Assembly: GCA_035771165.1 (NCBI GenBank)
Contig: JAWNZC010000353.1
Location: 932,501-996,500, forward strand
Source: Paragorgia papillata
Lineage: Eukaryota > Cnidaria > Anthozoa > Scleralcyonacea > Coralliidae
DNA length: 64,000 nucleotides
Reading direction: 5' to 3'
Shown here piece after piece: positions 1 to 9,620 of the stretch. Under the pieces are notes generated by a model. It saw only the letters and a program-made list of their open reading frames with translations, searched no databases and was not told where the DNA came from. The translations under genes and the position numbers were made by a program. How positions within the stretch are numbered: the first letter of the stretch is position 1; each line of letters starts with the position of its first letter.

Positions 1-186
1 TCCAAACACAACAGCAGCAACATCATTAGCTGCGGCTATCATTCCATTCTGAGAACTGGAGAAATTAAATATTTTTTCAACTCAGGCATAACAAGTGGCA
101 ACACACCCAAAATTGCCAATGCTAGAAAACAGAAAAGATGAAGCTTGTTATTGAACTGCCTATGATATAAAAATTTAGTCTGTTCT

Positions 187-351
187 ATTCAAGACCTGAA
201 TTAGGTTCAAACCATTTACTTTATAACGTCAGTCACTACCACCAACAGTCTTTCTCAAGATTACACTAACCTAGATAATCAACGTCAATACTCCTAGGTT
301 CAAACCATCTACTTTATTTTATAACGTCAGACACTATCACCAACAGCAATC
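187..351. repeat. Local direct repeats containing a B-box-like GGTTCAAACC
   Basis: Two imperfect copies of a roughly 60-base unit start near 187 and 292. Each begins TAGGTTCAAACCAT, continues through ATAACGTCAG and ends near CACCAACAG. A third partial match (ACAGTCTTTCTCAA followed by GGTTCAAATCC) lies at 569-602, where a MITE has inserted. GGTTCAAACC resembles the Pol III B box (GGTTCRANYCC), so the unit may be tRNA- or SINE-derived. The first 495 bases contain no convincing coding sequence. Confidence 0.55.
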
Positions 352-385
352 GAAATATAGTAAGGTTAGATATACTGCCGAAACA

Positions 386-440
386 GAGAACGTAGGAGTC
401 TAACGTTTCGAGCGAAGGCCCTTCGTCAGAGAGAAATGTA
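386..440 (-). ncRNA. Degenerate hammerhead-like / Penelope-terminal motif
   Basis: Read on the minus strand, 405-429 shows CTGACGA, a short potential stem, and then CGAAAC. These correspond to the two conserved core boxes of hammerhead ribozymes found in Penelope-like retroelement terminal repeats. A 4-5 bp stem III can form between AACGT copies at 389 and 402. I could not pair a stem I, so this is at best a decayed or minimal motif. The sequence around it (CTAACGTTTCGAGCG, CCCTTCGTCAGAG) resembles retroelement ends I associate with marine invertebrates. Family assignment is from recall and unverified. Confidence 0.3.
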
Positions 441-601
441 AAGACTAAAGAGTGTAAACAAACAACGAGCTTATATAAGAAGGATAATCAGGTGACTAAA
501 AATAAGCCAATCAGATAAAAATAACAATAACAAATTAATAATGAGATGCAAAAAAATTAGCCAATCACCAACAGTCTTTCTCAAATGATCAGGTTCAAAT
601 C

Positions 602-1366
602 CAATCTCGTACCCAGCGCCTGCGATCCTTTTGGCCACTACCAAGAATCAGAGGCTCTGGGAAACTCCGATAAAACTCGTCATCTGATTGGTTAGTTTAA
701 AAACAGTATAATTTCAAATAGTGTGCACGTTGCTAACTTGTTTAATCGATTTCTCGACGTTCTGTAACACATAAAATTATACACGACAGACCCAGAATAT
801 AATTGAACACGTGAAATAATTCAAAACAACAAAAAAACCCGATTAAAACTATTATTATTGTCGCTTCGTCGCCGAACAAACATCCATCGTCTGACTCGTC
901 TCGTAATTCTTCGCAGTTTCGTCTCAGAACTTTAAAATTATATTAGAAAATGCAAGGTCGATGTAGTTAAGGCAAAATTCCTGGCAAAAAGTACAATTTC
1001 TTACCTGAGCGGTTGAGCCGATTACTGCCGAGTGCTGACGGCGACGCGGACATTTAAAACACCCTCGTCAAATCGTCTGGTTGACGATTGTGAGAGAAGC
1101 GAAGAAAGGCCATTTGTATCGATTGTATTGTCGAGAGCTTTATTAAATAAACATGTTGGATCTTTTTTATCGGTAAACAAATATTTTTCCTTGGTCTTCG
1201 AACAAGCGAACGATCGTCGATGACTGTAACAAATAATAGGGAACTGGGAACCAGAGGACTGGGAATAAAATCCCAATTTTGGGGTCTTTTTCATCGGAGT
1301 TTTCCAGAGCCTCGATCCGTTCCTTGGTAATGACCAAAAGGATCGCAGGCTCTGGGTACGAGATTG
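602..1366. mobile_element. Mutator-like MITE 'C', copy A (9-bp TSD GTTCAAATC)
   Basis: The terminal inverted repeats begin CAATCTCGTACCCAG and extend inward through similar CTGCGATCCTTTTGG and CTCTGGGAAACTCCGAT blocks. Identical 9-base sequences GTTCAAATC flank it at 593-601 and 1367-1375. A 9-bp TSD is typical of Mutator-like elements. There is no transposase, so it is a non-autonomous element. Open frames across it are incidental. Confidence 0.75.
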
Positions 1367-1390
1367 GTTCAAATCATTCTCGGGCTCCTA

Positions 1391-2139
1391 CAATCTCGAG
1401 CCCATAGTCACCCCATTTTTGGTCAGCGGGAGAGCGCGGGGGAGACTCTGGGGAAATTGGATTTAATTACCCCTGAAATGAGGGGTTCCGGTTGTTAAAC
1501 GCATGATCGTAGCCTCAGCTGCTGTGCAGAATGTGCGTTGTGTTCATGAGTTCGTTTCTCATATATTTGTTTGAAATCGCAAATACTATATTTGTGAGAA
1601 CCCTTCATAAAATGCAGATCAAATGCACGTTAAAATTGTCGGAGAGAGACTGACACTGCTGGTGGTGGCACTTAACATAAACGTTCTTGAAATCCAAGGT
1701 AAAATATCAATTCACGACGCCAATATCGTCCTCGATCACAAGCCTTTTAATACGAGTTGCGATTGCGAAGGCTGATTCCGTCTTTAATTAATTGTCTTAA
1801 ATACATCGGGATTTGTTTTGTTCATTGCGACTATTTGTTATTCGAAATTCGTCTTGTACTTTTGCTATGAAGTTTGTTTGTCTGAATGAGACCCAGATAT
1901 AATTAAACAAAGGGAAGAAGTGTAAATGAGGCGTCTAAATTTGAAGATATATATGTTATTGAATAAAGCAATATGTTTGACGACTTTCATTATTTCACAA
2001 TCTGTATGTTTTGAATATAATCGATTAATTCAATAAATTTAAATGGACCAATCAAAACGGAGAATCAATCCAGTTTCCCCAGAGTCTCCCCCGCGCTCTC
2101 TCGCTGACCAAAAAGGGGGTGACTATGGGCTCGAGATTG
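1391..2139. mobile_element. Mutator-like MITE 'B', copy A
   Basis: The TIRs start CAATCTCGAGCCCATAGTC and continue through TTTTTGGTCAGCGGGAGAGC on both ends, about 60 bases long. The flanks GGGCTCCTA and GGGCTCTAT are similar but not identical, so the TSD is imperfect. The same element lies at 53173-53981 in the other duplicate, but on the other side of MITE C. The interior is AT-rich and non-coding. Confidence 0.7.
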
Positions 2140-2159
2140 GGGCTCTATGGTAGGCCGAG

Positions 2160-2330
2160 TCCAACCTCGTACCCAGGGTCTTATCTCCGCTCCCCCGCCC
2201 CCGCCCACAGCTGCGAAACAGAGGAGGCCGGACAGCTGTCATGTGATCGTCACGTGATATTGTCGACCAATGAAATTGCGCTGTTCTCTTATCGTTGATC
2301 GGCTGAAAATTTTGCATTGGACTTAGAATA
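2160..2330. mobile_element. Single MULE-type terminus 'D' with promoter-like flank
   Basis: The sequence from CCAACCTCGTACCCAGGGTC onward resembles the left end of the neighbouring MITEs, but I found no matching right end, so it looks like a truncated element. It is followed by a CACGTGA E-box-like site and a CCAAT box (about 2245-2275), which could act as promoter elements for the small ORF downstream. In copy B the same end is fused directly to a truncated MITE C (about 54704). Confidence 0.4.
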
Positions 2331-2431
2331 CCGAATATTACGCTATTGTCATTCATTTTTTTCTTTAAAAAAGCAGCGATATCGTTTGGTATATTGTTGG
2401 ACTATCCATATCTGCAGGATTTTGCAAGGTA

Positions 2432-2578
2432 ATGTATTTTTTCTACTTTGTTTTGATCGTTTATGTAAGTCGTGTTGCGCTAAGCGAAGACCCGACTTCC
2501 GGTTTGTCAACAATCTTCAAAGCAAAAACTCTCGAATTCCCATGGTTCGAATTATCTAATTTTTGCGTAATGAGTTGA
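2432..2578 (+). CDS. Short secreted-like ORF, hypothetical (48 aa)
   Basis: The ORF starts with an N-terminal hydrophobic stretch (MYFFYFVLIVYVS, then RVALSEDPTSG) that resembles a signal peptide with cleavage near ALS. The first 34 or so residues are retained in the second duplicate (from 54978) with few changes. There the frame is interrupted by two MITE insertions after the Pro codon. AAGGTAATG at the start codon could instead be a splice donor, so the reading may be fortuitous. I do not recognise it. Confidence 0.25.
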   Translation: MYFFYFVLIVYVSRVALSEDPTSGLSTIFKAKTLEFPWFELSNFCVMS

Positions 2579-3372
2579 AGAAATGTCTCATCTTAGATTC
2601 TATGCAGGCGATCCCCAGCGATCCCCTCACCGTTTTCGAGATATTCGCCGTTGAACCGACCATGGTATTTCGGCTTTTGCTAAGATGGCGATTAATAATT
2701 TAAGAGAGCCTCTCGCCACTAAAGCTTGTTTTTTTCTCAAGAATTTTGGACGTTTCCTAATATTTCGAGCTTTATTCTTTAACGTAAGTGTAGAATGAGT
2801 GATGGACAATTATTAAAGAGTAAACTTTGGTATTTGTCTGTTTTTATGGTCCAAAACGCTTGACCTCGCTGTATAAAAACACCATCATTCTGGAAAAATT
2901 GTATACATATCAGGCATACATACATTCTGTAAATATTATTACAGAATGTACCGAACTTTCTTAAAGATCTGCTATATATGTATACAGGCCTGATATGTAT
3001 AGATAATTTTTATGTATTAAATAACATTGTGTTCCATGACAGCAGTATGATTATTAAAATTGATGTGTGGAATATTTGTAGTTTATTATTGGTCATTGTT
3101 ATTGTGAATAATATATTGTAGTTGTAGTATTTTTTTTATTTTTTGCTAATTTGTTATAATTTGTTGTTCGTATTGTTTTTCAGTATACAAATATTTATTA
3201 TCCTTTTTGCCCCACTTCAGCCCCAGTTGTCCATTTCAACTGAGTCAGTGATGTAGGAAACAAGCTGATGGGGTGGGGGAAGTGTACATGTACACTTTCA
3301 AAAGTACCTTGTTTCAGGTTGTTTAAGACATGAAAGAGTTAATAACTCCATCTCACATTGTATTTTTTACAG

Positions 3373-3459
3373 GAAGTGAAGAGATACAGTACAGATGTCA
3401 GTGTTGGAACAACTTACTTTGGTGGTGTTCAGGAGTGCCCAGGCACGAGCACCAACTGA
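3373..3459 (+). CDS. Putative terminal exon of an unknown gene, copy A
   Basis: A polypyrimidine tract and acceptor (TTTTTTACAG) precede a 29-codon open stretch ending in TGA. It reads EVKRYSTDVSVG, then TTYFGGVQECPGTSTN. The other duplicate (56344-56430) keeps the frame, length, acceptor and stop, with two amino-acid changes (Ser to Thr, Thr to Arg). I found no convincing upstream exon, and the family is not recognised. This is supported only by splice-site logic and conservation between near-identical copies. Confidence 0.3.
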   Translation, partial: EVKRYSTDVSVGTTYFGGVQECPGTSTN

Positions 3460-3676
3460 ACAGGATTTTTACAATGATAAATTGATGGATTCTTTTTTAC
3501 TAAATAACATTCAAATAGTTTGAAGTTTTGCATGTTGTCATGTTGTATAATTACATAAGGCAATGCATAATATATATATAATTGTGGACATACAGTAACT
3601 AATAAAATTTTAACACAGAAGTATTATCTTGCATATTGTTATACAATCCAAATGCTGGGTCCCAAAGCCTAATTAA

Positions 3677-5103
3677 ATGCCTCGATATTATTCATCCCTT
3701 TGCATGCATTTGAGTGCTACTGGCTACTGCATGTACATACTGATAAGCAGTGAACTATATATGTCTAAGACAGACACCCTTGCGCTGGACTTTGTCTGTA
3801 TTATATATAGTTCATTCACATCAGGCTCGGACTGGGCCCAATTTAGGGGCCTTGCCATTTCAGTTGTGAAACCCTCTCTTGGGGGGTCCGGGGGCATGCT
3901 GCCCCGGAAATTTTTGAAATGTAGAGTCTCTGAAATGGCATTTCCTGCATTTTGGGGGAAGATTTTATAGAATTCCGGAGATTATAAAACATTAAAACGT
4001 CATATAAAACACACAATTTACACAAAATACAACAGATTTCAGGACTTTTCAACATTTAGAACAAAACATTTTTAACATTTCAGAGCATAAGAAGCTGTTC
4101 CATTTCCGAGGACTTTGGTGCAAGTTTTCGATACACTGCCTCGTTATCAACAGCCTTCAGTAAATCAACTTCTACAGAACAAATCATTACTTCTTCCAAA
4201 GTGTTACTGTTGCCTTCTGTTGCAAACTATTTTGAGTATTTTCCTTATCATTTATTTCACAAATGCGGAATTAAGTAATTGCTTCAATGCTTCCAATTTG
4301 ATATTTTATGGGTGTGTCTGGTCAGGGGCCCATTTTTATGTCCCAAAAGGGCCCATGTGCCATGGCACAACGGCACATAGGCCAATCCGAGCCTGATTCA
4401 CATGTCTACCTTAATACAGTAACTTTTCTGATGCCCTCTCTAATAAATGTGCCAAAGTTGATATTTTCTCAGCAGTGGGGGTTGCTTCAATGCAAAAATG
4501 TTGAACCAATGTTAAAATGTTAACAATGCCCCTGATTGAATACCTGCATCAGTGTCAATACAGTAGTACTTTAGAAGTAACCAAGATCAATATTGAGACA
4601 AAACATTTTAATTTCATTCAAGTTCCTTATTTACAAATATATCGAGGATACAGGAAATACACTTTTTTGACCATTTATATATTTGACCTTAACATTTGAC
4701 CAGTTATATACCAAGTCATATCAATAGATTCTGGAGGCAATCCAATAAATTATCTCGATTTTTAATTCACCTTAATTATAAAAGAAAACACAAGCTTGTT
4801 ATTGAATAATACATTTTAAGCTAGCTTTATTCACACTTTTATAAAATTTGGGAACAAGTTACAGTAAATATAAAAGGAACAAGACTGTTTGCTAAAAAAT
4901 CGGTGGGAAAAACCCCAAGGATGATAGTTGTATCTAATTGATCCAGATATAATTGCTACACAGAACAGTTATAGAAGTTTACAGTAATACTGCAGAATGC
5001 AAAACATTAAACCACGGAAAATGCATCATAAGGTTATAGAATAGGAAAAATTTGAGAGGGAAATCATTAACCACTAAACAACAAATAATGTTGATTTCTC
5101 ACC
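3677..5103. other. Non-coding stretch of the duplicated segment, copy A
   Basis: AT-rich sequence with short ORFs (for example 3677-3970 and 4115-4396) that show no recognisable domain. The phrase GGCTCGGACTGGGCCCAATT (3826) and its approximate inverse near 4380-4395 suggest a small TIR element of about 570 bp around 3825-4395. I see no gene here. Confidence 0.4.
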
Positions 5104-5199
5104 TCACGCTTTTCTCCAGTTGTAACGAATCACACGTTGCACAGCACAACCAAATCCTTCTTTGTTGTAAACATCTAATTCGTTTCTGATTTGTTCCAT
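5104..5199 (-). CDS. Putative short first exon on minus strand, copy A
   Basis: A 31-residue reading (MEQIRNELDVYNKEGFG, then CAVQRVIRYNWRKA) ends at a TGA that overlaps possible donors (GC|GTGAGG or GAG|GTGAGA). The identical frame is preserved at 58091-58186. An ATG one frame away (MADGHSRLQDSFQG) is an alternative. I cannot connect it to further exons or a family. It may be the start of a minus-strand gene, or noise. Confidence 0.2.
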   Translation of the reverse strand: MEQIRNELDVYNKEGFGCAVQRVIRYNWRKA

Positions 5200-5606
5200 T
5201 ATTTGTCACATAAAATGCGTCGAATCCGAAGGAACTTGAGGAGTCCTTGAAAACTATCTTGTAATCTTGAATGCCCATCCGCCATTGTCACGAATATACG
5301 CCAAATAAAGCACAATCTGATCATATTAATTGTCTATGATAACCACGAATTGTTCTCGTATTTTTCTGACCATCAGATGTATCAATTCTGGATCAACTGT
5401 GACGAGTTTTCAAACGTTTTTGCGCATCTAGTCCACCGGGCAGAGATCATTCCTCGTCGGCGGTCAAATGCAAATAAATCAATAATTTATCAATTTTAGT
5501 GTTAGGACCATGATGCTTTGCGGCTGCTGTCCAACCTCCTCTGACTGCGAAAAGACCCTGGTTGGGGCTGGTCACGTGTTTCGAGGGCAAAAATATAACT
5601 TACTGG

Positions 5607-5637
5607 GGGGGGGGGGGGGGGGGGGCGGGGGGGGGGT
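5607..5637. repeat. Poly-G tract
   Basis: A run of about 30 guanines broken by single C bases lies between ACTTACT and TAATTTAG. The equivalent tract in the second duplicate (58597-58612) is about half as long, showing length instability. It could form G-quadruplex DNA. Confidence 0.9.
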
Positions 5638-6490
5638 AATTTAGAAACGTGGCTAAAGTGAACACGCAAAGACAATGTTTTTATGTGATTTATTTTATTC
5701 TGACAAGACAAAGTGTACGTTTTATAACTGTCAAGAAAGCCAGACTCAGACTGCATGCCCAAATCGATGTTTATTTACGTCAGTTTCCTCAGTGTTGTGC
5801 GATGCTGTATGTATGGAAACAAAATTCGCCGTCTGAACTCGAAGGCCTCTATGTCTCTAATGGCTTTTTGAAATAGTAAAATACGTGTAAATCTCTCCGG
5901 TTGATTAGTGGGTTTTATTCGTCGAAGTCTACCCAAAACACCGCCAATTTTTCGTTAGTCGCTTTGTGTCCCGCCGCTTTGCCTTCGTTGTTTTCAGTGT
6001 GCCAACTGTCAATGTTTTCAAGCGTTTCGTTGCGCGCCGTCTGACTGTTTGCGTTTATACGAAACGGTTGCCTAAAAAACAAAGAGAATATCAGTGGTGA
6101 TATTTAAAGGTAATACAAATGTGCCTGAGTTGTTTTCAAACACATAAAGGAGTCTCAAGAACGAAAATATAAATATATACGTTGGCTGACGGCGAATATA
6201 TTGAAGTTATGCAATAACTTGGATCTTTCAAATTTAACGTTTATAACGAAGTATTTTCCATAATTTAGGAAACATAGCACGGTATAACATTTGCGCTGGT
6301 TCAGTGGTGAGTTTTGGCTGTAATTCTGTAAAATACAAGTCAGGGGCGGATTTAGCGTTAGTCAAATAAGTCCTACGACTAAGGTAAAAAAATCCGCAAG
6401 AAAAAATAATTATCGTATCGTTCTTCCCTCAGTCTCGAGATCGCCGAGATAATCGAATAGGTGAGACCGCCGACCGGTATGTTAACCCGC

Positions 6491-6755
6491 GTCGCGCGGT
6501 TTACTTTGTTCTTTCTCGACGGATTTGAGGCTATTGTATGAGCCGCTGTGATTGGTTGAATTTATAAATTAGCCTTTATAGCGATCTGTGATTGGTTTGC
6601 CAGGTGTTCGCCGGATTTCTTTGTCTTTCTCGACGGATTTAGACCGCTTGTAGCACCCTTTCTGATTGGCTTAATTTTTCAATAGCTCTTTATGAAGAGC
6701 ACGGATTGGTTTAGCGGCGTTTTACTTTGTAGTTCTCGACTGATTTGTGGACTGA
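6491..6755. repeat. Tandem ~113-bp units with inverted CCAAT boxes
   Basis: Two full units and one partial unit share TTTCTCGACGGATTT near the start, then TGATTGGYT-type motifs (reverse CCAAT boxes) and an ATTGGTTT motif near the end. Five ATTGG pentamers lie within about 180 bases. This lies inside the hAT-like element, upstream of its divergent ORFs. Confidence 0.6.
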
Positions 6756-6835
6756 TCAGTGCGTATATTTATTTACTACTAGGAGTTACTATCGCAAGGG
6801 AAGTGCTGCCTCAAAGTTGATTGGCATGTTTGTTA

Positions 6836-7012
6836 AGGCTAGTTTCCACTCAGGAAAATCTTCCTCAGGACCGGAACGGACAGGGAAGTTTTCGTGGTCT
6901 TGTGAGCTCTCGGTCGGAACTAATGACTTTAACACAAAAGAAACTTTCCTGTGAGTGTCCGTTCCTATCCTGCGGACAATTTTCCTGAGTGGAAACTATC
7001 CTTTAGTTACCA
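6836..7012. mobile_element. Small MITE nested in the 3.3-kb element
   Basis: Inverted termini read AGGCTAGTTTCCACTCAGG and, inverted, AGGATAGTTTCCACTCAGG. The similarity continues inward through GGACCGGAACGGACAGG against its counterpart CCTGCGGACAATTT. The element is about 175 bp. It contains no coding capacity. Confidence 0.65.
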
Positions 7013-7522
7013 TTCCCGGCAGCGCGGTTTCATGATTTTTATAAAGGTTTATGTGTAGTTAATGGGAACCACATTGGAGTTTTGGTCGCGTATTGTTGTA
7101 AAACGAAGGAGAATTTGAATGAAGAGCGCAATTAGCCTCCGGCAATGTTGCGTATAAAAGGCGATGCGGAGCACGCTGTTGGACATGCAGTGTAAGATTA
7201 CTGTTTAAGAATAATGAAAAAACATCAGAAAAAGAATTAAGGATTTGTAACGTGTAGTATAGTGCTATCAGGATCTTAGGACACAACCCTGGACGCAGGG
7301 ATTTGGGGTTGGGAGTCAATGTAAATATTAAGTAAATTGTTGGAAGAGAAATAATAATCGCTATCAACACAATATATTAGACGAGAGTTAAAGTGAGTGC
7401 TTACCAAACTTGTTGTGTGTTTAAGGTAGTCAAACGCATTTGAAAATCTTGGAGTAGAGTAGGAATGGACAGATCAATATAAGTTTCTGCCTCAACGGGC
7501 TCCGCCACAATGGGCAGACCAA

Positions 7523-7804
7523 TTATTTTTGTGTCTCAACGGGCGATATATTTGCAACAGTTGGTAAGTTGTTCAGCCACAGAAATCCCTCACGAGGAAT
7601 GAGACCATTGTTACAAGCACTCAAATACATGTTGTCTCCTTGTACTAAGACACAGTCGATGGTTGTCGAACTCCACTCGATAACTGGAATTGTTTGTGCT
7701 GTTAATAGCGCTGATAAACTCATGAAAGAGCACTGCTTTCCTCGAGACTGGCCACTGAAACCTTCATGGCCTTGATGAATACTTCCACGAGAAAGTAAAG
7801 ACAT
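7523..7804 (-). CDS. ORF with Gln-Cys protease-like motif, hypothetical
   Basis: A 93-codon minus-strand frame contains GKQCSFMSLSALL followed by WSSTTIDCVLVQGDNMYL. The QC-(x)n-ALL arrangement resembles the catalytic Cys region of papain-fold OTU/tegument-type cysteine peptidases that occur in some cnidarian repeat families. That comparison is from memory and weak. No His or Asp partner is identifiable, and the frame ends at a stop soon after NLPTVANISP. It is divergent to the ORF at 8059. It could be a captured gene fragment. Confidence 0.35.
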   Translation of the reverse strand: MSLLSRGSIHQGHEGFSGQSRGKQCSFMSLSALLTAQTIPVIEWSSTTIDCVLVQGDNMYLSACNNGLIPREGFLWLNNLPTVANISPVETQK

Positions 7805-8058
7805 GATGTATTGTTCTTACCGTAAATTTTCTGTTAAGAAAACTTCGACAACCTCGAATTGTAGAAACCTCGAAGCGAAGGCAGCGTGGTAGTGGAACAT
7901 GAGCACTTTCGAATATATGAATGACGTAATGCCGACAAACAGACGCAAAAATAAAAACAGATCGAGATCTTGGTCGACTATACATAACTCGGTAAAAGGA
8001 CTGGACACGAGTTAACACAGCCAACGTCAAAGCACAAGCGGATTCTTTCGTTTCGAAC

Positions 8059-8322
8059 ATGGCTTTGCCTAATACAAACGTAATAAATCTTGATGTACTC
8101 GCTTTGAAGGACAACGACGAGATTGTGTTGCGAGAGATTTATAAAACGGGAAGTTTAATACCGTCGACTCTCGGACTCGAGGGTCAACAAGCGAAGGATG
8201 CTTTGCGCAAAGCCGAGCATTTTACCAAGATTGGCAAGACGCTTCAAAGAAATTTTGGCACTGAGATATACGTGGTAATATATGCCAACAATGACAAGAA
8301 GAGACCTCGTGCTGCTCTCAAG
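8059..8322 (+). CDS. Putative first exon, unknown protein (~88 aa)
   Basis: An 88-codon frame starts MALPNTNVINLDVLALKD and includes KDALRKAEHFTKIGKTLQR. It ends at CTCAA|GTAAGC, a good splice donor, just before the in-frame stop. The composition looks like a genuine soluble alpha/beta protein start. I do not recognise the family and no next exon is found within the element. The start lies about 250 bases from the opposing minus-strand ORF, so a shared bidirectional promoter is possible. Confidence 0.35.
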
Positions 8323-8785
8323 TAAGCAGATTTTTCTCGCTTAATTATTTTCTAGTTATTTATAAATATTTAATACGACAATAACAACCTTCGCCACGAT
8401 TGACACCACATGGCATGTCTTCAAATGAAAGGTGACCTTTATTATTGTTAGAATCTTATTTATTAATATATTTCTAGCTGTCCTTTCTTTCCTAGTCTTA
8501 ATATCTACGTGTTTGTAGCGCAAGTAGCTCAAATTCATGCAGGGTTTCCCCTTCTAATTATTGTATTTGTTAATGGTTTGAAAACTTAATTGAAACATGT
8601 CATCACCTTATTTATATTAATGTGCTTTTGAGACTAGCATTGTAGCAAAGAGTAGCAAAGAATTGAAATACAAGCTAAAAGATTTTGTCAAGATTGGATA
8701 ATGTAGACTACTTCATAAATTCATAAAATAGATAGTGAGGTCTGGCAATCATATTCATGTTATTTTATGCGAGAGGCCATAGTTA

Positions 8786-9096
8786 GGGCCTGTTTGGTTT
8801 TCAAGGTTGGGTTACCTCTGGGTCAACTCCATTAGATGTGGTTACCAAGCACTAATGACAAGAAGCCTGGTACAAGTAAAAAGTTGTCCTGGGTAGGCGA
8901 GTTTAATAACCCTACCAGCTACTAGAGTAACCCTAGTGTGGTGATAGGGCTATCCTAGCACCCGGGTTACCCTAGTGTCCTTGTAAATACAACAAAAAAA
9001 ACCCAGGAAATGTACGAGACCTACATGTAGGGTAACCAACGTGCTAGAGTAACCCAGTCGTGGCTAGGGTAACCCTACCTCCTTGTAAACAAGCCC
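8786..9096. mobile_element. Harbinger-like MITE (TSD TTA)
   Basis: The termini GGGCCTGTTTGGTTTTCAAGG and, inverted, GGGCTTGTTTACAAGGAGG are flanked by TTA on both sides, the 3-bp TSD expected of PIF/Harbinger elements. Inside, GGGTTACCCTAG-type motifs recur in both orientations, giving further self-complementarity. Non-autonomous and non-coding. Confidence 0.7.
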
Positions 9097-9620
9097 TTAG
9101 TATAGAGACTGAGTCAGGCGTACAATGTTTTTTAATTTGACATAGTATTTAAATGTTTTAGGTCTGAGGCATCTGGGAATTGCCTATACAGCTCTGTTTT
9201 GAGCTCCTGTATAGAGTGAAATGGTCCAACCTGCCGTATCGTTATCAGTTACATATAAAATATTTGAAGTCATGAATCAGACTTATTAAATATTTGAAGT
9301 AGATGTGTTGTATCTGTTCTTTATTTCTTGGTTAAAATAATTAAATCTGCTATTTCAATTAATGTAACATATAAATTGTAAAATTATTTCTCAAATGAAA
9401 TAAAAAAAAGGAAAAAATTTCCATTTAGACAAAATAATTTTTGGACATGATGGTACTTAGAAAATGCAAATTTTACTCACTGTAGTACCCTCAGAATGCA
9501 GAAAAAGCATTTCAGACCCAAAATTTAAAAATTTTCTGGGGAGCATGACCCCCCTGCCCACTCCCCCTAGAACCCAAATAGTTTGGACTAAGGTGACAAA
9601 AATCCTAGATCCGCCCCTGA

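Larger units (their letters stand above)
6340..9620. mobile_element. 3.3-kb TIR element, hAT-like ends, absent from copy B
   Basis: The ends are TCAGGGGCGGATTTAG and CTAGATCCGCCCCTGA, a near-perfect inverted repeat of about 16 bases of a type common in hAT-like elements. The second duplicate lacks the whole segment. There the junction (59324-59325) reads ACAAG-AC-TACC, where this copy has ACAAG-element-TACC. No perfect 8-bp TSD is visible. No transposase is recognisable inside. It carries a CCAAT-box tandem array, two smaller MITEs and a divergent ORF pair, so it is either a non-autonomous element carrying captured sequence or a composite. Confidence 0.75.

Noticed and set aside
1022..1372. 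116-codon minus-strand ORF in MITE C
   Set aside because: Spans the TIR and the AT-rich interior of a non-autonomous element. Not preserved as an ORF in the truncated copy B version.
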